A stretch of 64,000 nucleotides of DNA from NCBI GenBank assembly GCA_031761405.1, contig JASEVX010000005.1:33918869-33982868 (forward strand). Reading direction: 5' to 3'. Below are positions 9,226 through 20,720 of this stretch, piece after piece. The stretch is from Serripes groenlandicus (taxonomy: Eukaryota > Mollusca > Bivalvia > Cardiida > Cardiidae). Both the position numbers and the translations under genes were made by a program. The notes under the pieces are model-generated. The model was not told where the DNA came from. It did no database searches and was given only the letters and a program-made list of their open reading frames with translations. Position 1 is the first letter of the stretch. Each line of letters starts with the position of its first letter.

Positions 9226-10055
9226 TGTAGCGAACTTGGGTGGTGCCGCATAGATTTGTAGCTGCTAAATGGTATGAAAAGTTATCTCCCTTTATTTAGT
9301 CGACGCCATTCTATCAAAACAAGACTGCACGCTTCAATATTTCTGGTAAGAAGATTTCCTTCCTATCAATCAATATTTAGTATCAGACGTTTTCAACAGT
9401 ATGACTATATCGGTAATAACGTAAATCAGAATGCTACACGCCCGTCCGTTTCATTGATTTCATTTATTTAATATCCTAAGTTAAATCTGTAATCTGTACT
9501 CTCCATGCGCTCATTAAACACATATAACCATTTCCGTAAACGTTCGGTAGGGGTCGGAGTCTCACTAGGTGGCACTTCAGTAGTGGTAGGGTATAAAATC
9601 GGGTGAACTGCAGTTTGGGAGGCAGTTCGACAGTTGACTTTGGTAAGTTTACCTCGCTACAATAACAACAACAACATCAACCGATATTTGGGTAACTAGA
9701 TCAGGTGATGCTTCCTTTCTCTGTTACATTCTAACAGTTATTAAGGAGCATCTTGAGGTCGTGCAGCCCGGGTCGGTAGTTGTTGAAGTCGGGAGAAATA
9801 GCATTTTGAAGCCGAAGGTTTTATGAAGCCTGGCATTTTGAGGCCGAAGGTGTCCTGAAGCCTGGCACTTTGAAGCTATCACTTATAGCTTCGGTGACGC
9901 CAGTAGAGGCATTTTGAGGCCTGGCCCTGCCTACTGGAGCCGATCTCGGAACGCAAGAAAGAAGCGTAGCGCCTGGAGAGGTTTGTAAATACCTTGGTTT
10001 CCCCTTTTGATTGGTTGACGCCATCGTTGATCTTTGCTCATTCGGGCACGTTACA
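9226..10055 (+). mobile_element. Candidate solo LTR of an LTR retrotransposon
   Basis: Begins TGTAGCGAACTTGGG and ends TCGGGCACGTTACA, giving imperfect TG...CA inverted ends. Both sides are flanked by ATAT (9222-9225 and 10056-10059), a possible 4-bp target duplication. GGGTATAAAATCGGG near 9589 is a good TATA box for plus-strand transcription. A CATTTTGAAGCCGAAGG-type motif repeats about three times at 9803-9915, as in a U5/leader. The block is more GC-rich than its flanks. No primer-binding site, polypurine tract or gag/pol is nearby, hence solo. The ATAT duplication is weak evidence in AT-rich DNA. A shorter alternative right edge is 9661 (TCGCTACA). Confidence 0.45.
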
Positions 10056-10059
10056 ATAT

Positions 10060-10936
10060 TAATCTTAGCGCATTAAAAGGGATACTAGGGAATGTAAAGT
10101 ACATTATCAGGTGGTTTCTTTGCATTTCCTCAACACAGCAAAGATGAATTTTGAAAGAGATGTTAATGCTTGTTTGTTCGTAGAGTTTATGATTTTTCTA
10201 AACGTGTTTGAATTTATACATAGAGATTTATTTATCATTTTGGACCTATTATCACTGAAATATTCACACTTAAAAAGGTAATGGAATTCGTCCGTTAATT
10301 GGTTGCATACTGTAGGATGGTAAGCATTTGCCTGTGAAGACTGGTGTATGAATAACTGCCTCGAAAAGGCTTTGAAGCATGGTTTGGTTAAAAGCCGCCG
10401 TGCAATACTTGGGGAAAAACCTGTTAAAGCTGGCGTTAAACTTCAAACAATCAATCATTACAGAGTACTCATTGATGAATTTACTCCCGTGTTGACCGTA
10501 GATAGGAACCAGACAATTAATAGCACATTGACAAAATATAATTCCTTGTTGCCTTTCTTCTGTTTAACTGAAAACAACACTTCCTTTGGTTGTTTCCAAA
10601 CTGGCCTGGTTTAACATCGCGAGAAGAATGTATTATTACAAATCGCACTATTGTTATCAGTGTCTCTCTAAATATTACTGCGCAAGAAAGCGTATTTGTA
10701 GGTAGTTTGTTAAATGATGATACATGTACATGTATGTGATATGCAAAGTGTCTGTAGCATTGGCAGTATTAGGGGGAAAAGTTTCTATATTTATTTCGTA
10801 GCGTATAATCTATATTAGGAGGACAGTAATACTGGCATATTGAATGAAAGTGTTACAATCTACAATTATCTAAGACACCGTCGGAAAGTATATTTACACT
10901 CTATGACAAGGTCGTAAAAACCGGTGCCACAACTAT
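10060..10936. other. AT-rich stretch, no gene seen
   Basis: Contains an 88-codon plus frame (10348-10614) and a 62-codon minus frame without recognisable domains. No repeats noted. Confidence 0.45.
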
Positions 10937-11225
10937 AGATTGGTTTGCTATGTATTGCGATACCGCCCTAACCTTGGAACATTACGCTGTGCGATTTACA
11001 ACCTTCTGTACTATAGTAGTGTTTGTTTAAACATTTTGAAAGAAAAGTCGTTATATACTTATTTATATATAGAGAAATGAGATAGATTGTTTTGCTATGT
11101 ATTGCGATTCCGCCTGAAACATGGAACATTACGATTTACAAACTTCTGCAATATAGTAATGTTTGTTTAAACATTTGAAAACAAATTCGTTATAAACTTA
11201 TTTATATAGAAAATTTAGATAGGTG
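10937..11225. repeat. Tandem pair, 147-bp unit
   Basis: AGATTGGTTTGCTATGTATT at 10937 and its variant at 11084 start two head-to-tail copies. Both continue through GGAACATTACG and GTTTGTTTAAACATTT. Copies differ by scattered changes and a small deletion. Confidence 0.8.
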
Positions 11226-11246
11226 ATCCAACTTTTCGTTAATTTT

Positions 11247-11345
11247 ATTGGGGTTTTACGCCATCTTCAACTTAATTTCAATTATATCACGGCCACAGTC
11301 CACTTATTCATGCTCCTGGGGTATGTCAACCAGTTTAAGGCGGCA
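11247..11345 (-). mobile_element. S1-type SINE 3' end, minus strand
   Basis: TTGGGGTTTTACGCCATCTT followed by TTCAATTATATCACGGC is the reverse complement of the conserved SINE 3' domain (GCCGTGATATAA...GGCGT-AAACCCCAA). Then comes the GTCCACTTATTCATG body. The head is missing. Confidence 0.7.
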
Positions 11346-12449
11346 AGACAAGGTAGCAGCGTAAATGTAGCTAAAACAAGAATAAGTATTTGGAAGTCGA
11401 TAAGAGGATGGGACTGAGTTTCCCGATATAACAACATTGAAAAGTATGAATGGTTTTAAAATCAGTTTTGTATTTATCTTATATAAGTTGCAGATCAGAA
11501 AATTCAGCAATGTCTATATCAATTTGCCAGGAAAATAGAAATAAACAATATATTTGCTCGTATTTTATATAAATGACAAATAATAATTTCATTTGATTCA
11601 AATGTAAAGACAAACCCATTTTAAAGATTATTCAACGATAAATGGACATAACTAATATCCATTTAAATGAAATGCTTCTGCTTTAATAGACCCGGTATTC
11701 AATTTATTTTGAATCCCTGCAAAATTATTATTGATTTGTTAAGTTTCAAGCCAAACTTTAATTTAATCAAATATCGCGGCGGATACTTTACTACTACTTC
11801 GTGTGTCCCGTACTAATTAGTCCGACTACAGTGCATGGTCTTCATTATAAGGCATGTTTACAGAACACTCGTATTCAGTGTTTATGTTTACATAATTATT
11901 TTACTTTTCTTGAAGAATAATACTCGACTAATTGACTGCATATCAAATATTTGAAATGACGTGCTATAGCAGTGTATGAATTAGGTTGATTTTTAAGTTG
12001 TTTAAATGTGACTCTCGTCAGATATTTCTGCAATTTTGAAAGTTAACTATACGAGTTGAATCTCTTGTGATACGTATTGTTGTATTGGGATATATGCTAT
12101 TTTAACATTATTAAGTTGTGTCGCGGTGGCACTTCACTGATTTATGATACCTGTTTCAGTAGACCAGTAGAAGACTATGAGCAGTTGTCCCGTCGTTAAT
12201 CTTTATTTTACGATGCAACATTAATATCAATATGTGCGACCGGGTAAGAACACATTCGGCCTTCGTCTCAGATAAATCTGACTTGAACTTTTGTGTTCAG
12301 CCCTGACTGAGCCATTTAATCATTCTTCATATATTTGTATATGTGCTATGGTACCAACAATCGTCTAGAGGATGCTGTTGCATTTGTAACGTACTTAACC
12401 TCGAAATATCTTAAGATTCACAGAGGCCGTATGGCACGGCTAATATTGT
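11346..12449. other. AT-rich stretch, no gene seen
   Basis: 1.1 kb with no recognisable element, repeat or coding segment. Confidence 0.45.
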
Positions 12450-12668
12450 TTAACCCTTTCCCACCTGCAGACGCATTTTGACGCAATAGCAGCTGAAAAC
12501 ATTGTTGCAAAAGGTAAAGTTGCTCATGATCAGCAATTTCTCCTTTGGCCACAATGTTTTCAACTTTATTAAACAATTAAGCTATCTTTTATGGAGATTT
12601 TTCAGGTTTTTGTCACCATATTTTCAAAGTCGTCTGCTGAAGATTTGTTGCATGCCGGAAAGGCTTAA
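12450..12668. mobile_element. Family A MITE, full copy
   Basis: Starts TTAACCCTTTCCCACCTGCA and ends GCCGGAAAGGCTTAA. The core hairpin pairs AAGTTGCTCATGATCAGCAA with TTTGGCCACAATGTTTTCAA. It belongs to the subfamily with CCTGCAGACGCATTTTGACG, also at 62572. Confidence 0.8.
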
Positions 12669-13214
12669 AGACAATTCCGAGTCATAGCAGATTGACTGTT
12701 GAGGCCTGTTTTAGAGAAGCTGTCTAAATGGGCCTGGTACTTTAATATTAATATGGATTGCCTCTGGAAAATATGGAATTCTGAAATGCGAATTGCAATT
12801 TAAAAATGATTTGTTACGTTGATTTAACCTTTCATGTGACATAACGTGTATGACCCTCATGTCAATTGAATAGCCTTTTTAACGATGAAAAATCGAGGAA
12901 ATCATAGTTTACCATCTCTGGAAGTAGGTAATTTCTCATTGCCTTGAGAGCTAAACTCATGTGAAAATGTGCATTAATTTTTAATAATTTGAAAGGAGAC
13001 ATCTTTCGAAACGAACTAAACTTTAAAAACATTTTTGACCACGATGGACAGTTTTAGCAAGGATTTGGTTGTTTGCATTGATATAATGTTTCTTTATGTG
13101 GACACCAGTCAAATGTATTTTGTCTGTAACAGTTAAATACATGAATGAACATTTCATAAAGAACACCTATATTGAAGAAGCAACATACAAAAGGGTTGAA
13201 CATACCATGGACGT
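12669..13214. other. No gene or repeat seen
   Basis: AT-rich with only short open frames. Confidence 0.45.
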
Positions 13215-13347
13215 TCCTGGTTCCTGAAACCACAGGAGGTGAAAAGTGTCTGTCCGGGTAATCTGCGCGGCATACTTAGACTGATCCGGGTCTATACTTT
13301 ACGCAGAGTCAACAATGTTGGTTTTTCTAGTAATTCGGCTCAATGTA
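13215..13347. mobile_element. Family C MITE, right half
   Basis: From TTCCTGGTTCCTGAAAC through the GGAGGTGAAAAGTGTCTGTC core to AATGTTGGTTTTTCTAG and CGGCTCAA. The left half is absent. Confidence 0.75.
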
Positions 13348-13594
13348 CTTGACGCTAGAAGTACGTATGTCATTCAAATACTTATATTCTTACATGAATA
13401 CTTAATCTGTGGTCTTGATCATCTGTAATGAATCAGTTTTCGAGCATGTTGAATATTACCATAAGGACCATGATGGTGACTGGCCTTACACAACAATACT
13501 GCAATATAAGTGACATATTTATATGTAGAACTACATGAAGTATCAAATACTGTCCTTAGCAAGTATTGTATATACTACACTAGTATTTCATATG

Positions 13595-14100
13595 TAAATT
13601 ATGTGCTCCCAGGTTGGGACTATTTTTAACTTCAGGGAGTGAGTTCCACAAGGGGGTGCGACTTACCGTCGCTGTAACACTGGCAGGTTTCGGCAAATAG
13701 TTTGACAATCTACATATTTCGATGCAAGCCCTGTCTGAATCGACAGCATGATTTTGAAAGAATTTAATTTATTTTAACACTCTTAGCTGAGTAACTAAAT
13801 GAACTTTTGTGGCCTATTTTTTACAAATCATTTCAGAACTTTTTGTATAAACTATGTGCTCCCAGGTTGGGATTATTTTTAACTTCAGGGAGTGAGTTCC
13901 ACAAGGGGTTGCGACTTACCGACGCTGTAACACTGGCAGGTTTCGACACATAGTTTGACAATCTACATATTTTGATGCAAGACCTGTCTGAATCGACAGC
14001 ATGATTTTGAAAGAATTTAATTTATTTTAACACTCTTAGCTGAGTAACTAAATGAACTTTTATGGCCTATTTTTTGTTCAAATCATTTCAGACCTTTGTG
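13595..14100. repeat. Tandem pair, about 253-bp unit
   Basis: TATGTGCTCCCAGGTTGGGA begins near 13600 and again near 13853. Both copies run through GGGAGTGAGTTCCACAAGGG and TAGCTGAGTAACTAAATGAA to TCATTTCAGA. Identity is high, with few substitutions and one small insertion in copy 2. Confidence 0.85.
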
Positions 14101-14436
14101 GATAATAATATTTTTAAAGTTCGTACTTTACAAATATCAAGAATACTAGCCGTCCCTTGGTGGTTGTAAGTTTCAGCAGATCAGAATTATTTGAGCAACC
14201 ATACGAGTATCATAGAGGGAACATTTGTGCTCACTTTGTTTTAATCGGGCCAGTGCTTAAAGAAAGAACACGCCTGTAAAGTTTGATCAAAATTGGCGTA
14301 GCGGTTTAGGATGACATATCGTTTAAAGGAGCTTTGACAGATCAAGTAAGACATCCCCGTGAACATCAAGCACTCCTAAAATTTCACTACGAGCAACTCG
14401 TAAACAGTTTAGCTAAACGGGTGAAAATGAAAAACG

Positions 14437-14649
14437 CTAACTCTTTCAGCGCCGAATTGTTTAAAGAAGACTCTTCAATGTTCAAAATCGGGCGTCTCCA
14501 TTTCTCAAATAATACACATTTGGACAATTTTGATAACTAAAAGACAAGCAATGCTGATTTCAGGTGAGACAGCTCGTTACGAGCTGACTCGCCTGAATCA
14601 GTATTGTTTGCAAAAACCTCAATATTGCCTTTGGCGCTGAAAGAGTTAA
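14437..14649. mobile_element. Family F palindromic MITE, full copy
   Basis: CTAACTCTTTCAGCGCCGAA to TTGGCGCTGAAAGAGTTAAT, with the central hairpin TTTCAGGTGAGACAGCTCGT / ACGAGCTGACTCGCCTGAA. A short plus frame overlapping it is spurious. Confidence 0.8.
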
Positions 14650-14932
14650 TTGCCAACCATTCTATTATTTAAAGGCGATATACATTTAACATATATTGAC
14701 CAACAGTAAATGTATCTCTGTAGTAATCTCATCAAGTTTTGTAAATAACAGGCAGTTTGGTCCGATGTTAATCAGGACATTATGCACAATAAACAAATGA
14801 CAGCCTAAATTTGACGAAATACGAGTCATAATTGTTTGTTTGTTAAATCAATAGAGCAAACACATCTGATCAGAAAATGCTCATACAAATGAACATTCGA
14901 AACTCTCCGAACGCATATCCAATCATGTACGC

Positions 14933-15525
14933 ATTTCTTGTGCCCCGGTTTATCTTCTTTGTGATTATATGATAATAGTCCCCGAATAAGACTTTTATCT
15001 TCATGTCGTTTGGGGAATTCTGCAGACTGGAAATATTATAACATTGTAATGCGTCAACTGATTTTTCTTGTCGGGAAATGTATCAAATCCCGTGTTCATT
15101 TACTTGTAATGTCGGATGTCTTCAATAAAGGTGCTGTACGTATATGCTTACACAAACATATAGAATCAATCATCCACTGTGTTTCGTCACTATTGCCACT
15201 GTTGAACACTGTCCTAGTCATCATACCTAGTATTTCTTGTGCCCCGGTTTATCTTCTTTGTGATTATATGATAATAGTCCCCGAATTAGACTTTTATCTT
15301 CATGTCGTTTGGGGAATTCTGCAGACTGGAAATATTATAACATTGTAATGCGTCAACTGATTTTTCTTGTCGGGAAATGTATCAAATCCCGTGTTCATTT
15401 ACTTGTAATGTCGTATGTCTTCAATAAAGGTGCTGTACGTATATGCTTACACAAACATATAGAATCAATCAGACACTGTGTTTCGTCACTATTGTCACTG
15501 TTGAACACTGTCCTAGTCATCATAC
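14933..15525. repeat. Near-identical tandem pair, 299-bp unit
   Basis: 14933-15231 and 15232-15525 are head to tail with constant offset 299 and only a handful of substitutions (for example GAATAAGAC/GAATTAGAC and ATTGCCACT/ATTGTCACT). The 112- and 87-codon plus frames starting MGNSADWKYY in each copy merely reflect the duplication. A third, older fragment is at 2042-2110. Confidence 0.9.
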
Positions 15526-16837
15526 ATTTGCATTTTTGCAGAGTTCATGAAATACAGTTATATCTGTTTTAAAACGCTTCTATAGATAATTTTCGGCACG
15601 TATTTCAACTCAAATGTCCCTTTTTTGTTAGATAATGTTTGAAACTGTTCGGGTATATTCTTTGTCCATTTGATATTCTATTAGAACATTGCGTTATTTG
15701 ACACAGGAGTAACTATCGTCTACTTAAACAATGTATCTGTGTATTTTAACTGTACATGTGTATTAAATGAAACATAACATCACACACAACCTTCGAGCGT
15801 TGGCAGATAGCTTCGATCTAGACCTACATGCGCCCTCTGTGTTTTTTTCTGAACAGAATATGATATATACGCACTGACGTCATACTAAGACGCCTGTGAA
15901 GGATGGTGTTGACTTATGTAAGCATGCTATAAGATCGTAATTAACATTTCAGCAAATCCTCCGACGATGGCTTGTTTGTGATGCGGCTCATTTGACCTCT
16001 GTACATTACGCACTTACTCAGACTTGCTATATGCTAAGATCTTTTCTTAATTTATAATGTAGGATAGTTGAAATATGAACATGATATACGACTACGCTTT
16101 CTGTTGTGGAAAGTAACACGCCATACATACTTGGTTATAAATGAATTGTAAATATGTCGTGTGCGTAAAGCAAGAACGAGGGACGGTACAACAGTTTCTG
16201 GACCAACTTTTTAAAATCCAAACCATGCGCACTCGTATAACAGTTTTCATGATAGCCTTCCCGCATGCTGCCCCCCATTTGTAACGTGTACCGGCGTTAA
16301 GCCATTGCGGATCACCCATCCAGGCACTAACCGCAATAAACGTTTCTTAACTTTAAGAAAAGGTCAACCACTCTACCAACGTCGCTATAAAAGCCGACTT
16401 CTACGACAAGGCCGTAGAAATGATATTTAAACCTATACCCCGTTCCCGTTACACAATAACTAACTATAAACATACAACTTATAGTGACTAAAGGGATATG
16501 TTATCACGAGTAAGGTAACATCATCGCACGGAATACGTGCTTCATGTCCAGAGACATAGCCTTATGTATCAAGTGAGTAGTTCAAATAAGCACCACATTA
16601 TCAATTTCACTGTTATACCGAATGAAATAGGAGCTTGACATTCCAAGTAAAAGTTGTTTATAATTCAATTGCCCTCGAATTTGAAACTATCTTAACATTA
16701 ACATCGTTAATGTATCACTATTAAAAATATCTATGTCATCTGTTATATATATATATATGCGATTCTTATGTTTAACCGTGCTTTCGAAAACTATAAACCA
16801 AGATTTACCCGCATATCATTCAGTTTTAGCCTGTTCT
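15526..16837. other. No gene seen
   Basis: 1.3 kb without a recognisable element except a short TA microsatellite at about 16746-16758. A 75-codon minus frame at 16092-16319 shows no domain. Confidence 0.45.
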
Positions 16838-17095
16838 ACTTCGTTCGCTCCTAGTTCATTTATTTCGTTTATTCGAGGAATTTCACATATCCTCTGGGAC
16901 AGTGGAAAAATTCGCTATTCCATCATACTGTAAAAATCTCTGATCTTTACAGTCTGTGACTCCAGTTATCTGTTAATAATACGTCGTTATTTACAAATGC
17001 ATAATCGGGAGACATCTCAGACGTTTTATAAAGCGGGGTCGTGTGATATTGACATCCGTAAATATTAACCACGATTTGCGAAATCGTTAGCTTAA
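16838..17095 (+). repeat. Family G dispersed repeat, copy 3
   Basis: Shares CTCTGATCTTTACAGTCTG, AATACGTCGTTATTTACAA, GACATCTCAGACGTTTTATA and GCGGGGTCGTGTG with the copies at 4536 and 8766. Confidence 0.65.
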
Positions 17096-17236
17096 TTTCA
17101 AGGCTGGCTCAGCTTTATTATTTAACATGTGTACGCTGTAACGTCTGGAAAGAACAAGACGTTAACAAAACTAGTGTGTCGATATTTTTTAAAGCACCAA
17201 CAAACATCTCGCACATTACTGTGCTATGAAATCAAT

Positions 17237-17281
17237 CAACTAACACGGACCAACACGGACCACCACGGACCAACACAGACT
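17237..17281. repeat. Short tandem repeat, about 10-12 bp unit
   Basis: Four successive units of the type AACACGGACC, with CACCACGGACC as one variant. Confidence 0.8.
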
Positions 17282-17824
17282 ATATTATAGCAATGAAAAA
17301 GGGTTTGTCGTCTCTCTAAATAAGTTAAACATGGGACTGAAATAAAATAAGAGGTCGTTTTAAAATAGCAAAGTAATATTTAGTTTACTCCAGTAAATGT
17401 AGTCCCAACGAATATATGGCAATGCGCCTCACATATAATTAAAAACAAAGATTGCATGTGTTTGCGAAAATAACTTTTAAAAGATAGGCATGGATTGGAT
17501 ATTATCTCGAAATGCTTAATATACATCGTATTGAATTCAAATGAACATTTTTTAGATTAAAATGTATTATTAAACGCTCAAGACATCTTTGATTTACGCT
17601 TCCGAATGTGCGTTATTGTAATCTTTCACTTTAGAATTACGTCAGATACAGGTTGGTAAATTGTGCAAGTATGTTTAATTATTTACATTTTGTCTTTTGA
17701 ATGGTCTTATAAGAGACAACTTTGATTAGCTTTTGGATTAAAATCGAGCATAAATCTAAAAACTACAGATTTATATATTTACAAATACTATAATCGTCAT
17801 TGTGTGAGAATAAAAAAAACAGTA
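17282..17824. other. No gene seen
   Basis: AT-rich stretch without recognisable features. Confidence 0.45.
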
Positions 17825-18091
17825 TTTGAGCCGAATAACGAGAAAACCAACATTGTGGACTCTTCATAATGTATCGACCAAGATCAGCCTATGCAGTCCG
17901 CACAGGCTAATCCGGACCGACACATTCCGTCTCAGGGAGATATAAATATACAGTAACGATTCATGAAACAGAAAATCCACAGGAGGCGAAACGTGTCTGT
18001 TCGGGTTAGTCTGCGCGGCATGCTTAGGCTGATCTGGGTCGATACTTTACGCAGAGTCCACAATGTTGGTTTTCTCGGTTGACGGCTCATT
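17825..18091. mobile_element. Family C palindromic MITE, full copy
   Basis: TTGAGCCGAATAACGAGAAA at the left, TTTCTCGGTTGACGGCTCAT at the right, and both internal hairpins (CAGTCCGCACAGGCTAATCC and TGCGCGGCATGCTTAGGCTG). Confidence 0.85.
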
Positions 18092-18699
18092 TTCTTGATT
18101 TAGTATACACTTACTTGGCGTTTCAAAATTGAAATATATAATTAAGAAAATATGCATGCAGCAATAATTCATAAAATAAATTGTTTAAACCTACAACATG
18201 TACTTTAGTCAAATGAGTAATGAAATCTTTAAATGAAAACGAACCTCATGGCTGTTAAAACCCGAAATTTAAATCAAGAACGACACAACTCTCTCTGATT
18301 CGTCACAATTTTTGTATTCCTGTACCATCGCATTACAATAAATTCTATTTCAAACGTTTTATCAAATTCTCAGTCTGAAGGAAACATAAAGCAATTTATT
18401 TTAATTAGATAAACATGTCACGTACAAGAAGATTAGGCCTCCTGGCCACCTAATTTCGATTGATTTGTTTTGAAATCCCATTAAAGTCAGTGGAAAAATC
18501 TAACGACTAGATTTATTCAAGACATTTTTATTCCTTTGAATATTGAGTTGTGCCTTTGTATTCAACATACGTATTTAGATTGAACCGATTGAATTAGTAA
18601 AAAGGTAATGGTATCAGGGAAACGACTTATGTAAGCTTAGGCGTTAACTCGCAATTCCATCTCTTAAAAACCTCACTAGCTTTTATGCGCGACATGGCG

Positions 18700-18921
18700 C
18701 AGCCCCGGTAGCTCAGTCAGTAGCGGTTATGAGTTCGAAACCCAGCTCGGCAAACATTCTCCGCGACATTTGTTGCAACACAATTCATTCGTCTCCCACC
18801 ATTGGGCTAATAGTCTATGTGGAAATGCAGCCCGTTGCTTGGAAAGTACTGTGAGAGAAAACCAACATGGGTAGGTGAACTGGTCGCCGTGATATGACTG
18901 AACAATTGTTGAAAACGCGCA
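18700..18921 (+). mobile_element. S1 SINE with degraded head and tail
   Basis: CCCCGGTAGCTCAGTCAGTA is the A-box part of a tRNA-like head and GAGTTCGAAACCCAGCTCGG the B box. It is shortened by about 20 bases between the two relative to 54792. The body (CTATGTGGAAATGCAGCC) and conserved domain (GAACTGGTCGCCGTGATATG) follow. The tail runs into the 39-bp minisatellite. Confidence 0.8.
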
Positions 18922-19550
18922 GAAGAATATTTAACAGGATTGTCATAGACCACATGCTCGGAAGAATATTTAACAGGTTTGTCATTGACAACACGCCCAG
19001 AAAAATATTTAACAGGATTATTATTGGCCCCAAAGTCAGACAACAAGCTCAGGAGAATGTTTAACAGTATTGTCATTGACAACAAGCTCAGAAGAATATT
19101 TAACATGATTGTCATTGACCACACGCTCAGGAGACTATTTAAGAGGATTGTCGTTGGCCACAAGGTCAGAAGAATGTTTAACAGGATTGTCATTGACAAC
19201 AAGCTCAGAAGAATATTTAAAATGATTGCCATTGACCACAAGCTCAGGAGAATATTTAACAGGATTGTCGTTGGCCACAAGGTCAAACAGATGTTGACAG
19301 GATTGTCATTGACAACAAGCTCAGAAGAATATTTAACAGGATTGTCATTGACAATAAGCTCAGGAGATTGTTTTACAGGATTTTCATTGACAACAAGCTC
19401 AGGAGAATGTTTAACAGGAGTGTCATTGACAACAAGCTCAGAAAAATATTTAACAGGAATGTCATTGGCCATGAGGTCAGAAGAATATGTAACAGGATTT
19501 TCATTGACAACAAGATCAGCAGAATATTTAACAGTATTGTCATTGCCTTT
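18902..19550. repeat. 39-bp minisatellite, about 16 units
   Basis: Unit core is TTAACAGGATTGTCATTGAC followed by AACAAGCTCAGAAGAATAT. Spacing between successive GTCATTGAC motifs is 39 bp. Because 39 is a multiple of three and the unit lacks stops in several frames, long open frames appear on both strands (18979-19623 plus, 18807-19472 minus) as 13-residue repeats such as LRRIFNRIVIDNK. I regard these as artefacts of the array, not genes. Confidence 0.9.
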
Positions 19551-19765
19551 ACGGATTATATTTCAACTAACTTGGCTCTACCCGGTAAGAAGACTTTATC
19601 GATATAAACAAACGTCAGCGTGATCATTATTTCTCATACCAATTACCAATTGAGATCGTGATGATAAAATATATGTTAGTACTGAAGAGTCCATACAATG
19701 CTAACAGTAAGGTAGTATTTCAGTTAACGCAGAACACAATTATGAATTAAATTGACATTGTATTT

Positions 19766-20049
19766 GATAATAGATCAAATGAGAGAAGGTTGTTATGTGC
19801 AAAGCTTCTTAAGCCAGTAATACCCGAAGATCCAACGGACCATTATTTAAGTTGCTCTAGTTCCTTTAATTTCATCTGAATACTCATTATATTATGTTTG
19901 GTTGCTTGATGATAGATAAAATGAGAGAATGTTGTTATGTGCAAAGCTTCTTAAGCCAGTAATACCTGAAGATCCAACGGACCATTATTTAAGTTGCTCT
20001 AGTTCCTTTAATTTCATCTGAATACTCATTATATTTTGTTTGGTTGCTG
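19766..20049. repeat. Tandem pair, 142-bp unit
   Basis: GAGAGAAGGTTGTTATGTGC and GAGAGAATGTTGTTATGTGC start two nearly identical copies. Both run through CCAGTAATACC-GAAGATCC to ATTATGTTTGGTTGCT / ATTTTGTTTGGTTGCT. Confidence 0.9.
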
Positions 20050-20340
20050 TTTTTGATCCCCCTTTTAAGAAAACGTCGATCAATTTCATATCGGATAAGT
20101 AATGCAGCCAGGCACAGCACGAAATCACCCTGCTTACCGTACCATTTACCATGTGCTTTTTCATCTAAGTCAGTAAGTAGGAATTAAACATACAAGTGAT
20201 AGTTATATTGCCGCAACAATCGAATGAAGAGCGTTCATGCGCAATCGGTATGAGCTTCCGTCCATCAGGTAAGCTAAAATCCGACTATCCTTAATATAAT
20301 GACATTATGTTTGGCACGTAAAACGAATATAAATTTGTTA

Positions 20341-20720
20341 CAAATCTATGGTTTTTACTTATTGGTCGCGCGAGTGTTCAACAAAGAGTCGAAAAAACTG
20401 TTCAGACTTTGGGATAGGTTTCCAGTCACCGGAAGTGTTCACGACACCCAGCATGCTCCCAGGCGAAGGATGACCACCCGTGTGCAATATTGGTATATGA
20501 CCGTAAATCCCCTGAGGGACATCTCGCGCTCGTAACAGAAACATCCAGGCAGAATGTCGATATCCATCAACGTTTATTAATCGGTTAAAAGAAGCTGGTA
20601 CCCAGTGCCGACAGCAATGCAATTGTCTCATCCTGACAGACAGGAATCGCATAAAACACAGCACTGGGCACGGCAGTATCTGAGGTCGACCTTAACCAAC
20701 TGCATATGAATGAGACGTTC
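20341..20720 (+). pseudogene. Tc1/mariner (IS630-like) transposase remnant
   Basis: In one frame about 60 residues read ARVFNKESKKLFRLWDRF, TGSVHDTQHAPRRRMTT, RVQYWYM, then a stop near 20536. This fits the second helix-turn-helix and linker of Tc1-like transposases, whose pattern is FN-x-S-x-x-x-x-x-R-L-W-x-R-F-x-x-T-G-S-V-x-D-x-P-R-x-G-R-P-R-x-T-T. Homology continues in other frames (INRLKEAGTQCR near 20570, then HWARQYLRSTL near 20665), so at least two frameshifts are present. No catalytic DDE residues can be assigned. It is a dead copy. A family C element begins at 20707, immediately downstream or overlapping. Confidence 0.65.

Noticed and set aside
9821..10024. 67-codon minus frame
   Set aside because: It sits within the candidate LTR and its repeated CATTTTGA motifs. 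No domain.
15010..15572. Two related plus-strand frames starting MGNSADWKYY
   Set aside because: They are the same stretch seen twice because of the 299-bp tandem duplication. There is no recognisable domain and no codon-level conservation pattern.
18807..19623. Open frames of 221 (minus) and 214 (plus) codons
   Set aside because: Both run through the 39-bp minisatellite, whose period is a multiple of three. The peptides are 13-residue repeats with no domain, and the frames overlap on opposite strands.
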